64,000 nucleotides of DNA, taken from the NCBI GenBank assembly GCA_022695795.1, contig MU404137.1:124001-188000 (forward strand), in the 5' to 3' direction. Positions 50,476-62,700 of the stretch are shown in pieces. Within the stretch, counting starts at the first letter, position 1; each line of letters starts with the position of its first letter. The notes under the pieces were generated by a model. It made no database searches. It saw nothing but the letters and a program-made list of their open reading frames with translations, and was not told where the DNA came from. The DNA is from Biscogniauxia marginata (taxonomy: Eukaryota > Ascomycota > Sordariomycetes > Xylariales > Xylariaceae). The translations under genes and the position numbers were made by a program.

Positions 50476-51382
50476 TTTAATAATTATTAAAAAAGTAAAC
50501 ATATAAAACTATTATAATTTAAAATATAAAAACATAAAAAACCCAGTTAATTAATTAATCTAGACATTAATTAATAATATATATTTACCACTTTAAAATA
50601 TAATTAAGCTTTTTATAACATCGTATTAATTTATAATTATAAATTATAATAACGTTACTTATTATTATAACGTAGTTTATTATATAATAATATATTTATA
50701 TTTAATATATTAATAAATAAGGTAGTAATGTTTAAATATCTCGTAATTTATATATATAAATTATAAATAACATGTTTTATAAGTAAGTAAGCTATATAAA
50801 TAAATAAGCTAGTTTTTATAACTTTTATAGTTTTAATTATTAAAAAATATTTATGTAATATTAAAATTAATTAATTAATATTATTATTCGAATCGTCTTT
50901 TTTAGTTTTACGTTTTAAAAACTAAATAGCTTTTTTATATTAAGTATTCGGTTTTTTAACACGTAATTTAAATTAACTAATTTATAAATAATATATTTAT
51001 TATTATTATTAAAACGCGTAAAATTATATTTATATATATTTTTTAAATAAAATAAAAATAAAATATATTAATTTATTTATTTTAAAACTTAATAATATTA
51101 ATAAAAACTTAAATAACTTATATAATTAAATATAAAACTAAATACTTAAAAATTTACGTTTTATAAAGAAATAATAATCGTTTAATATATTATTAACTTA
51201 AATAATTAATAATTTTTTTCTTGTTTAAATTACGTTATTATAATAATAAACCTTTTATTATATAAATGTAACGTAAAGCGCGTTAAAAAAAAACTAAACC
51301 TTTAATTTTATACGGCGATAAAAATTATTTAAATTAATATAATAATAATAAATATAAAATAATTTTAATAATTTTAATAAGC

Positions 51383-52195
51383 TTAACATGTCTTATAAGT
51401 AAGTAGGTCACATAAGCGAGTGGGCCACTTAATTTCTTATATAAAATCGACCTTTTCAAAAATTCATAACTTTGCGCGTAAAAATCGTAAAAATCTCGGA
51501 CCTTTTTTATTAGTTATATAATTATAAGGTTTAACTAAAAATAAAATCAAAAAAATACACAAAGAAATACATAAAAAGGTCTATACGTTTTATTTTGATT
51601 TTAATTTTTACGCGTTTTCTTTTTACGTCTTTCGAAATTCATTTTTTTAATTTTACTTTTAATTACAACATATAAATATATAACTAAAAAAGAAAAGCTC
51701 GAGATTTTTACGATTTTTACGTGTAAAGTTATAAATTTTGAAAAAGTCGATTTTATATAGAAAATCAAGTGGCTTACTCGCTTATATAGCTTACTCGCTT
51801 ATGTGACGAACCTCCCTGTGTGTTCCTAGTCAGCTAACTTCACAGGTAAGTACTTACTAGGTTTTCTTGATTTGAAGGTAACAATAGATCGAGGTTGGTT
51901 TAAGAGGTTCACAATGCTTTATTCGTTAGAGAGATTTCAAGGTATTCTCACTATAATATCAAAGAGTGACTGTAGTTTTAGATTGATAACTAAAGAACTA
52001 GAATGAATAACTAGATACATAGGAAATCCCCTTCTTCTTATACACAATCTGATATAGAGCAATGTCCGGTATCCTTTTCCAATTCTCTACAATTCTCTGT
52101 AGGAATAACAGAGAATTGCCACGTGACGGTCTCCACATGGTCACGTGGCTCAGAGAAATCCTTGTTAACTCGTAACAGCTTATAAGACACGTTAT
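51383..52195. mobile_element. Foldback element split by a solo LTR
   Basis: Left end TTAACATGTCTTATAAGTAAGTAGG at 51383, arms with ATATAAAATCGACCTTTTC and its reverse complement GAAAAAGTCGATTTTATATAG, and right end CTTATAAGACACGTTA at 52179-52194, beyond the solo LTR 51802-52177. Without the LTR and one copy of its duplication the element is about 430 bp. Confidence 0.75.
51802..52177 (-). repeat. Solo LTR, little mutated, with GCTTA duplication
   Basis: 376 bp reading TGTGACGAACCTCCCTG...CTCGTAACA on the plus strand, so inverted, flanked by GCTTA at 51797-51801 and 52178-52182. It belongs to the same family as the other LTRs in the window but keeps GC-rich words (CAGAGAATTGCCACGTGACG), so it is the youngest or least RIPed copy in the block. 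It contains a perfect 10-bp inverted repeat GCCACGTGAC (52118-52127) / GTCACGTGGC (52140-52149). Confidence 0.92.
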
Positions 52196-53052
52196 ATAAA
52201 CTAAGTTTTATATAACTAAATTAGTTTTTTTTAATTTAAAAAAGGTTATTATTATATTACTTTTTATATAAAAATATATATATACTTTTTTTTTACCTCG
52301 ATATAAATTAAATATTTTAAAAAACTAAAATATTTATAATAACTTATAAAATGTTATTATAATTTAATTTTATTATAAATAAAATTAAAAAACATTAAAA
52401 AGTTTTCTTATAAACATTATAAATATTTATAACTAATTTATAAAAACTACTTTATTACGAGATAAAACTACTTATTTTCGAAAAATAAATTATATTTTTA
52501 ATAAATAACGTAAAATTATAAATAAATAATTATAAATAAAAAACACTTAATATAAAAAAAGAAATAACTTTATAAATTAAAAAAATAATATTATAATTAA
52601 TAAAAAAAAAGAGGTCTCGAAAAAAAAGTAATAACTAAATAAAAACGATATAATATATATAATTAAATTAGTTATAATACGCGTATTTATATAACAAATA
52701 AAAATATAATTAATAATATTTATATAATAAATAAAAAAGTATTTAATAATTTAAATTTTAAGGAGTTATAATTAATTTTATTTATTATTAATTCTTTATT
52801 TTGATTTTAAAAAGCTTTAACTCGAAAAATATAATAAATTAATTAATTTAAATTACGCGTTAAAAAACTAAATACTTAATATAAAAAAAGTATTTAGTTT
52901 TTAAAGCGTAAAACTAAAAAAGACGATTCGAATAATAATAATTATTAATTAATTTTAATGCCGTGTAAATGTTTTTTAATAATTAAAATTATAAAAGTTA
53001 TAAAAATTAACTTACTCGTTTATATAATATATTTACTTATAAGACACGTTAA

Positions 53053-53376
53053 ATAAATAAATTTATAACTTTATATATAAAAATCTTAAAAATCTTAAAC
53101 CTTCTTTTTAGTTATATAGTTACGTAAAATAACTTAAATAAAATTTAAAAAATTTAAATTTAAATATTTAATAAAAAAGTTTATATATTTTGTTTTAATT
53201 TTTAATTTTTTACGTTTTCTTTTCATATATATTAATTTTAATTTTTTCGATTTTATATCTAGTTATTTTACATTATTATATAATTAAAAAAGTTTTAAAA
53301 GTTTTTTAATTTTTAAAAAACTAGATTTTATATAATATATCAAGTGGCTTATTTACTTATTTATATAATACGTTAA
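53053..53376. mobile_element. Truncated foldback element
   Basis: Directly after the right end of the larger element. The left arm starts inside the family sequence (TTTATAACTTTATATATAAAAATC), lacking its terminal part, while the right arm is complete (CTAGATTTTATATAATATATCAAGTGGCTT... to ACGTTAA). Confidence 0.6.
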
Positions 53377-53712
53377 TAATTTAAACTTAATATTTATTTA
53401 ATTTAAAAGGCATTTTTATAAAAATAGAAATAATAATTAATACCTTTTCGATTTTTATTTAAATTAATGTTAAGTCGAAAACACCTGGCCTTATTAACTT
53501 GTAAAACAACTTTATAGTTTTTATAGTGTAAAGAGACTAAGCTTTATAACATCATTACATCGCTTAATTAAACCGTTTCATTTCGCCCCGAGTCAACACC
53601 TACGAGGACTAAAGTGAAGTACATCTCGAAGTAAATAAAAACGAGTTTAAGGATTATACGAATAGTCTCGATTAAAGCTCTCACGAGGCTTCTCTAGTCA
53701 CTACTATCCTCA
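53377..53712. other. Transition from AT-rich block to the polyketide synthase gene
   Basis: AT-rich sequence ends at about 53,560, and the following 150 bp lead to the synthase stop codon. No terminator or gene is recognised; the 3' untranslated region of the synthase must lie here. Confidence 0.5.
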
Positions 53713-56700
53713 TTATGCCGGCTGAACAATATCACGCATGATCCTCGCAGCACGGTGCAGCTGTTCAGTAAAAGCAGCACTCCGTTCCTGCGATCTGCCA
53801 CAAAGAGAAACACGAATCCTAGATTGGAAGGTTAACGAGGGAGCATTCAGTACGAAATGGAAAATGTGATTAGAGAAGCAATAAAACTTACTTGTCCTTC
53901 TCGGGCACCATGATTGCCCAAAACCCCTCGCCGAAGGGCATGAGATGAACGAAATCGTCAGCGGGGATTTTGCCTTCCACGGCATTACTCTGTGCAAAGA
54001 TGGCGGGGAAAGGCCTGCCGAAGAAGATAAGCTCATCCAAGAAGTGTGGCCTCGGGATGGCGGCGGCATCCTCGGATGATGGCCACAGCCAGCTTACAAC
54101 CTCGAAGACCCGCAGGTAGCTACGTCCATTCAGCATGTTCTGCATGCCGGCATGCATCTCCTTGGTTGCGGCCCTTAGGAGAGACGCTAGATGGTGATCT
54201 ACAGTGCTGCCGTGCTGATCTTGGCGTTGAATTCCGTAGACATTGGCGGCCGCATCGCAGAAGGCAACGACGGCGGGCGTGGCTCGCTGCACGCCATCAG
54301 AGCGGCCAGCATGATAGTGCGCAGCGCTGACGGGTTCCCACGATGGCATGTTCCGTCCGAAAAAGAAGCGCACAGCGAGCTGGAAGGTTAGGTCGATGAC
54401 TCCCTTGACAGACACCTTGGACCGCATCAAGAAGTCGGTGCCGAACTCGGTGAGATGCTCCTGAGCGTACGTCGCTGATGCCGGCGAGGTGTATCCGAGG
54501 AATCGCCTTCTGAGTACTTCCATGTGCTTCTCGATCTCAGGGGTGGATTGAAGAACGACCCTATCGAGTTGGATGCTCTTAGCGCTCCGCTGGTCGTGGT
54601 TGGTGCCCAAACCAGGTACATATTCGTTTACAGCGTCCATTATCCATTGCGAGAGACGGGCAGAAGTAGTACCGTCAATCATTCCATGCTCCATGATCAT
54701 TCCCGAGCGACCATTCGCGCTCACAAAGAATTGCAACACTTTATCGAACCAGCGATTCGCGCCATCGCCGAGGTAACCCTGCCGCGCCCTCTCTTCGGGT
54801 GTCTTGGGGCAGCCATCATCCAAGCATAAGACGAACATAGAAGCATCGATGACGTGGAAATATTCGGCATTTGCAGGGCTTGCTGCTGATAATTCCTCTC
54901 TTATCTGCGAACCGTGACATTAGCATCATACGGCTAGAAGGGTACATGTGATTGGGGTGGGATATGCTTACCAGTGCCCAAGAGTCACGCTCATCCGAAG
55001 TCAGTATGCCTGGCCAAATACCATCATCCTTCACATGCGCCACGATGGCTTCAAAGGTAGATTTAAGCGTATTAAGAGAGACGTCCTTGCCATGGTCATC
55101 TTGGAGCTTTACTTTGAATAGATGACCTCTTCTAAATATGGCAACATGATCACGAGCACTTTCGCCGCCACCTGAATCGTAGCGCTCCATTTTATCGCAC
55201 CTAATCCGGGGCACACGCACAGAATTGAACAGCCAATCCCAGCCCCACGTGCACTCGGGCTTGCCGGCGATCTGCAGGGGCTCAATTGTGCCAGCTTTGA
55301 TGGCCTGCTTGAAAGACATGGCTGACGAGGTGATGATGGCGGCCCGCTCAGCCTGCGACTGCGGCCTCTTGCTGTCACTGTGTGTAGACATGATGCTCGC
55401 GAACGGAGCGAGCGGACCCCGGTAACAGAGGAAACGCGCGTCCGAGAGGATGTCGTTGAACCAAGCATTGGTCTTGTCATGTTCATGAGCCTTGTACAGT
55501 TTCTGGAGCGCCTGGCGCGCCGGGCTTTCTGGGGCTCTCATGGTCCGGATATCTTGGTAGATAGACTTGAGCTGTTCCGCGCTGTAGAAGTGCTCGTTCG
55601 CTTCTAGCCAAAAGTCAAGAGCATCGTCTAGATCCGGCAGGGGCTGAACAGGCAGCTCTTCGCTCCACTTGCAACATTCACAGCCATGAAGAGGTTTGGT
55701 GGTAGTAGTACTGCTACTGTCATAGTGGCCATTTGCGCCATTCATGTTCTGAGCCTTTGGCTTAGGTGTTACGCTGCCGCGCTCTTTGCCTCGTTCCTCG
55801 TCGTCCTCGGTATTAGCGGCATCAACTTTGGCTTCACGCTTCAGATCCATCCTCGATACAATGAGTTTGGCAAGGGCAATCATGCTAGCTGCGCCACTCA
55901 GTTCAGACGTCTGCAGAGGCGTCTGGAATGTGTGCTTGACCCAGTTCTTCAATTCGATAGAGACCAGGGAATCCACCCCAAGTGATGCTATGGATTGGTT
56001 GTCCGTAATATCATCACCAAGGAAGGCAGCGAACTTGTCGAGCAGGGCCTGCTTGACGATATCTTCGGCCTCCGCAACCGATTCGGCCTGCTCGACAGCC
56101 TGAGACGTGCTTGGCTTTTTGATGCCGTCGCCGGCGCCGTTGCTCGTGGCTGCCCCTAGCATCCTCTTGCTGAGAACGTGATCAAACAGGTGATCACTCA
56201 AAGCCGCCGGGCCCATCGAGTCCTCTATGGCGTCACGATCGAAGTGCATGAGGCACTGCGAGGCCCGGTCGAGATGGGCTTGCGGTCCCATGGCGTATTC
56301 GAGAGTAGCAAGAACGTCGTCGAACGACACGGTGGTGACGTTGACTATGCTCTCTTTGCTTTGGCCTTGAATCTCGCGCGCTCGTGCAATCTGTGCCGAC
56401 CCTTCAACGGCGCCCACACTGACGGTGGTATACTGAGTGATGCCATTGGCGCCATACATCTGCTGGGTGCGAGCGAAAGCATCCTGGAACCCGTTGCCAG
56501 CTGCATAGTTACTTTGAGAGCTCCAGCCGATTATACTAGCGATAGACGAAAGCATGACGAAGAAATTGGTTGTATTAGGCGAGCAAAACGCTTTGTGCAT
56601 GTTCAGAGTACCCTGAACCTTTGGTCTCACGGCTATTTTCCACTCCTCAGCATCCATAGACTCCAAAGGGTGGTCGCGAAGGACCAAAGCGCTCTGGATA

Positions 56701-59700
56701 ATCCCTCTCACTGGGGGAAGTCCAGTTATTTTCTGAGCGGCAGCAAGCATGGAGTTCTTGTCGGTAATATCGCACTGAACAATATGGAGTGTACCTCCAA
56801 GTTTGCTTATAGCATCCTCCAATGACATTCGCCGCTGAGCATCCACGTTCCGGCGTGTAAGGACGACGATGTGCCCTGCGCCTTTCTCAACAAGGAACCG
56901 GCTAGCTTTTATTCCAATGTCACCTAGACCACCACCAATGACATACGTTCCCTCACGATGTAGTCTGAGCGGAGCAGGCTTCGGTCTGGTTGCCTGTACA
57001 AGCGTCTCTTCATCGGCCACTAGTACTAATTTTCCTACGTGTTTCCTCGCGGCCATGAGGCTGAAAACCTCTTGAATGTGCGTCATAGAATATGTCGTCA
57101 CCGGGTAGACAGGCTTCAGGAGGCCTTGGCCGACGAGATCCAGGATCTCCTGGAGTGCGCGCACAACAAATTCGGGTCGCTTTTCATACATGTGCCCACC
57201 ATCCATAGCAGAGAAGGTTGCCCCCTTGTCAAAATTGGCCATGTTCAACTGGCTGCGCCCGTAGATATCTGTCTTTCCGATCTCGCAGAACGTGCCGAGC
57301 CGGGCAACGCAATCCCAGCTGTCCATCAGGAATTGGCCTGAGAGCGAGTTTAGAACCACGTCCACGCCGTTGCCCTGTGTTGCATGCATGAGATTCCTTT
57401 TGAAATGCCGGTAGGAGAAGATGTGGCTTTCGGGAATACCATACTGGTCCTGGAGTAGCTGTCGCTTGGCGACGCTGCTGACCGTGGCGAAGATCTCGGC
57501 TCCGATGAGCTTGGCGATCTGGATGGCAGCCTGTCCGACACCGCCCGATGCTGCGTGAATCAAAACAGTCTGGCCTTTCTCAAGACGGGCCACATGGCGA
57601 AGACAGTACCACGCTGTATAATAGACCCAGAGGAGAGAGGCGGCGGTGGCGAAACTGAGGGGGTCGGGGATGCGAATGGCACCATTGCTGTTGACACGCA
57701 CCTGGTTTCCAAAGGGGCTCACGAGGAGCCCAATGACTCTGTCGCCCGGCTTCCACAACGACTGCGCGTTGGAGCCGACTGCCGTCACTACACCGGCTGC
57801 CTCGCCAGCCATGACAGTCCCCGGGATCATCTGGCCTAGGGCGATGAATACGTCTTTAAAGTTGACACCATGTGCGCGGACCTGCATCTCGATCTGGTCA
57901 GGACCAAGTGGTGCTGCCAACTCCTCGTTGTCCACGAATCGAATGGTGCTGAGCAACCCTGGAACCTGAACACCAAACTTCATGGGCCTATTTTTGTCGA
58001 GGTACTTGCATTCAACCAGCGATGCAGCGCTTGAACCCTCGGTTGGATTACGGTCGTCGATGAATCTAGCAAAACTATCGTCGGGGACAACCCTTGGGAT
58101 GCTCACCTTGTCGCCTAGGATGGCATATTCCCACTCGTCTGCCCGAACGGCTTCTGAGACTGGCCAGAAGGAGGATATGGCAACGTTGACGAGCGCCTGG
58201 ACGACACGGTTCAGTTCCTGACTTTTAGGGCCTTGGATCTGGCTTTGGATGTCGACTGTAATGAAGCGCAAGCTGGGGTCTTCGCGTCGGATAACCCTCG
58301 CCATTCCATTGACCATATTCTTGAGAGCCGCTGTCTCAGCAGTGAGTAGGGAATGCTGGGAGCTGACCCAAATAATATTCTTTCTTTGGAGCAAAAGCTC
58401 TTTGACTTGCCCAAATACCTCGTTGGTCGGATCCAACAGGAGCGGGTGCTCCGCCGAGTCAATGACAATCCAAAGACTGTCGCCATCTGCAGCGGAGGTT
58501 ACGTTCCAGGCTTTCTGGCTGCATTGAACACCTCTGGTGCCCAGCAACGAACAGATTGCGTCCCTGAGAGCAGTTTGCGTGTCATCAGAGTGCCCGAGGA
58601 GTACGCTTATCTTTAACTCTGGTACAGGACCTGGACTTCGAGTATCATGCAGGCTGTATCCACTGCTGTCCAAAACACCAGCAAGGCGTGACACAATCAA
58701 GCTGCTGATCTCCCTGGACGGGCCCGTATGAGCGGGAATCGTGAGATCTGTACCACTGAAGCTGTGGCGCTTGAGTAGGCTGTCCCATTCCGGTACCGTG
58801 AGGAGCGGCCCGTCCTTGCGTCCGTCTTCGGACATCCACCAACCCTCCAATGTCCCTGTAATGCCGGTATGTGAAGCCGAAGACTGTGTAAGCTCCAAGA
58901 GGACGATTCGACCTCCCGGCTTCAGTAATTTCCGCGCATTCGCCATCGTAACATCCATCAGCGGTGTGGCGTGCAGGACGTTGGCGGCCACAATCATGTC
59001 AAAGCTGTGCGCCGAGTAACCTTGTTCGAGCGGATCGCGTGATATGTCCAGCGTCTTGAAGTCGATCTGGCTGGCCCACCTGCCGAACTTGGAGCGCGCG
59101 CGCTCGAAAAAGCCGGAGGAGATGTCGGTATAGGTGTACGTATGCAGGAGCAGGCGGCCGTTGCGCTCAATCTTCTCCATGATCGGCATGGTTGCGCCTC
59201 CCGTGCCAGCGCCGATTTCAAGGATCCGCAGGTTGGGGTTTTTATGGACGACGGCCTCCATGTACTCGGTCAGCTGTGCGTAGTGGAATTTGAACAAGCT
59301 GTGTTCAGAGTAGAGCCGCTCCAGGATGTCGTCTTGAACCAGGAGCTCGAGTGCGTCCAGTTTTCCAGTCAGGATGTCGAAATACTGCGGTCCCTGGCGG
59401 GCCAGGATGAGTCCCACGACGCCAGCATTGCTCGCCTCTTCTACAAGCTTCGCTTCGTCTTCGGGAGTGACCCCGTTCAGAAATTGTCGAGCCTCGGACT
59501 TATCCCACCTTTGCATCCAGTCCATTAGTTTAGAGAGATGGGGAGTGCATGCCGTAGAAAGATTCTCTTCCTGCACGCGCTGGACTGTTCTGCGAATGTA
59601 AATTGATGCGATTTGGTTATATAGATGCAATTGTTTCTCGACGATGGACTCGTCATCGAAAAGGTTACGACGAGAAAGGTGCTCCATGAAGGTCTTCTGT

Positions 59701-62700
59701 GAGAGGTGGTTCACATCAGAGTTCCAGTCCACCCGGTAACTTATCTTCTGTGTAGAACTAGGGTGTCTGCTGGAGTCGGCATCCCCGACTGCTTGAATTT
59801 GAATATCGCGGCCTGTAAGGACAGGGCGCAATGTTCCATCAGGCTGCTTTTGGTATGCACAGAAGGTGACCTTCGCCTCTCGCTGACTTTTCGGTTTTAG
59901 ATAGAGAGCAACAAGGAACTCAGCGCCTGGCGTGTTGTCCAAATCGGCCAATATGGAGACTTCATCGAACATGACGGGCATGATCGGGACGCTAGTGCAC
60001 TCACGTCGGAAAAGAACAATGGCGGGCTGGAGCATGGCATCAAAGGTACTAGGATGGACGACATGCGGTAGCATATACTGCCCGGGCATTACCGACGCGG
60101 TATCTCCAACAACGGTTCTGACAAGACCACAGCATTTCCCAACTTGAAACTCTCTGATGCCTTGGAAGCTGGGGCCATATTCATTTCCTGATACTGTAAG
60201 CTCACGGTAAATTTCTTCCGTATCCAGCTGAACTTGAGATTTAGCTTGAATGTCTTGCAACATTTCAGAGGCGGCTGTTCCCGTCAAGTGGCCTAGACCG
60301 TCATCTGTAGGATCGTGAACCAGTCCTTTATCGACCTGAACTCGGGCCTTGGTGGTTTCAGAACTGTACGAGACACAGCCAGCGCAATTCTCAATCCAGG
60401 AATCATTCTGTGAGTCGTACGAGAGGACCCGGAAGTATTCCCAGTGACTTCGCGCGTGCTGGCGCGAAGGGCTGATCGTCAGCTGCAATTCCACTTCGCG
60501 ACTGCCCTTTGCATCATCTTCGTGCATTACTACGGGATTCGGGAAGGCAATGTCACGGAAGTTGATGGTCCTGATGCGGCCCGGCGTCTTGCGTAGTTGG
60601 AACAGTTGTTTCATGCCTTCAGTGGCCATGGCCAGATAAGCGGCGCCTGGAAAAATGATAAAGCCATCGACAATGTGATCTCGGAGCCACGGAAGAGATT
60701 CGAGGCTCACATTGTGTTTCCATCGTGGCTCCTGAGGGATGGAACTGCTAACGTCAAGGACTCCTAAAAGGTCGTGGTAAGGAAAGGGGCGCAGACGATG
60801 GCCTTTACTAAGCCTAGATTCACGCCAGTACCTAGAGCTATGGTCCCAAGGATATGGTGGAAGATTCTCAAGAACCTTAAAACGGGATGCTTCACCATTC
60901 ATACCCAGGACAGCATCTAGCCGTAATTGGCGTCCTACTTCGAACGTCTTACCTGCTAAACCCAAGATGGAGTGCAATGCGTTCCCGTTCCGGACAAGGC
61001 ATGGGAGGTATGTGTATTTGAATGGTGCACCAGAGGTCGGGTCCTTGAAATCAGACAGCGACTGTCTCAATGGGCCCGACAAAGCGGAATGGGGGCCAAC
61101 TTCTATCACGATATTGTTGGCCGGAGTGGCGGCCGACAGGTGTTCCGCTACCAACCTGGATACGACGCTGAACTTGACCTGTGAAACCAGGTTGGAGACC
61201 CAGTAAGATGGCCCGAAGTCAGATTGCTTGCGCTCACCAGTAACGGACGAGTAGAAAGCGACTTCAGTTCGCGGCATGCTGAAATTCATACCGTCCAGGG
61301 ACGAGAGATACGACTGTGCGACCACGTCCATGTGATGGGAATGGTAGGCGGAATCTACCATGAGTCTTCTATTGAAAACGGAGGAAGCTTCTAATGCGGA
61401 TTGAAGCTCTATGATAGCTTCCAGGTCACCGGAAATAGTAGTACTCTCGGGGCTATTAACACAAGCCACTGTTACTTTGCCGTTCTTTCCGTCGAGGCCC
61501 TGGATCCTTTCTGTGACTGCTGCCTCGCCTTCTCCTACAGCCAACATGGCACCTCTTTTCGAATTCAATCTCTTGGCTGTAGATGAATATATACCTCTGT
61601 TGTAGGCGACCTGCATGGCTGATTCTAAGCCAAGGGCACCCGAAGCGTAAGCAGCTGCAATCTCTCCTGAGCTATGGCCACACACAACCTCCGGTCGAAT
61701 ACCGAAAGTCTCGAGCAGGTCAACCAGGGCGATCTGAATTGCCGTTGTAGAGGGCTGGGAAAACCTGGCCTCCCCGAGTCGTGACGTCTGCTTGTCACGA
61801 GACAGCTCCTCGACAAGATCCCAGTCGCATCCGAGGTCTTTCATAGCCCTGCTGCAACGCGCCAGCGAAGATGAAAATACATGTGACCCTGTCAAGAGCT
61901 CGCGGCCCATGGCGTGCCATTGAGCTCCCTGGCCTGTGAATATGAAGGCCATTCCAACTTCCTTCGCCGCCTTGAATGGGCGTACCTTCGAGTCTCCCAA
62001 TGCTCTTTCAAGCTCTTGGGAAGTATTTGCTACAAAACTGCGGCGCCAAGGGAGCTTCGAGCGACGAACAGCCAAGGTACAAGCCAGGTCAGTGAAGGAA
62101 GTGGATTGGCCTTGGTCAGATGCGAGCCATTGGCGTAAATTGGAAATCAGGTTGCTGAGTGACAACTCCGAGTTGGCGGAGAGAACGACCAGCCGAGGCT
62201 TGACACCCTGATCTCCACTATCTCCATTTGTATGTCCATTGATGTGTCCATTGCTAACACCATTGGTGACAGGCAAAGGATTGTACCCCTCAAGGATGAT
62301 GTGAGCATTAGTTCCACCGTAGCCAAATGCGTTCACAGAGACACGCCTGGGACCGATATAGCCTTCTTGTGTGAGCGGCGTCAGTTCTAGTGGTACCTAG
62401 GTGTGGATGTCAGCAGCTGGATAGGCCAAGTGAGTGATCATGCGAAATACTCTGTGCCCTGATACGCATTTGTTCACGAATCACACCACCGGAAGATCTA
62501 CGATAAGGAATAGAAGATGGATTAAATCAGGATGTATTTGAGCTTACATTGATACCCCTCTCCTCTAGATTGTGACCAAGCTTAGGGTTGATGAAATTAA
62601 GTTGCGGCGGGATCTGGTTCTTTTTCAAGACCATGATAGCTTTGACTAGGCTTGCTACTCCACTGGCGGGCTCCAGGTGACCGATATTGGCCTTTATGCT

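Larger units (their letters stand above)
50767..53052. mobile_element. Larger inverted-repeat element carrying a nested foldback element
   Basis: Inverted arms of about 220 bp lie at 50767-50990 and 52835-53052. The left reads TAACATGTTTTATAAGTAAGTAAGC, then GAATCGTCTTTTTTAGTTTTACG and CTAAATAGCTTTTTTATATTAAG; the right is the reverse complement (CTTAATATAAAAAAAGTATTTAG, CGTAAAACTAAAAAAGACGATTC, CTTATAAGACACGTTAA). The ends are those of the foldback family. The interior, apart from the nested foldback element at 51383-52195, is AT-rich with no readable gene. It may be the larger relative that once supplied transposase, but no such sequence is recognisable. Confidence 0.7.
28990..53560. repeat. 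AT-rich, RIP-degraded transposon block
   Basis: About 24.6 kb of very AT-rich sequence with almost no long open frames. CpA and TpG are scarce and TpA is abundant to the eye, and paired repeat copies differ almost only by C-to-T and G-to-A transitions: compare LTR start ACTTCCCTGTGCTGTGTC at 42921 with ACTTCCTTGTGTTATGTC at 50040. This is the pattern of repeat-induced point mutation, a premeiotic process of ascomycetes. The block holds two full-length Gypsy elements, one solo LTR and several foldback elements, and is interrupted by islands of normal composition at about 30,040-31,660, 31,960-32,640 and 41,560-42,110. Confidence 0.92.
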
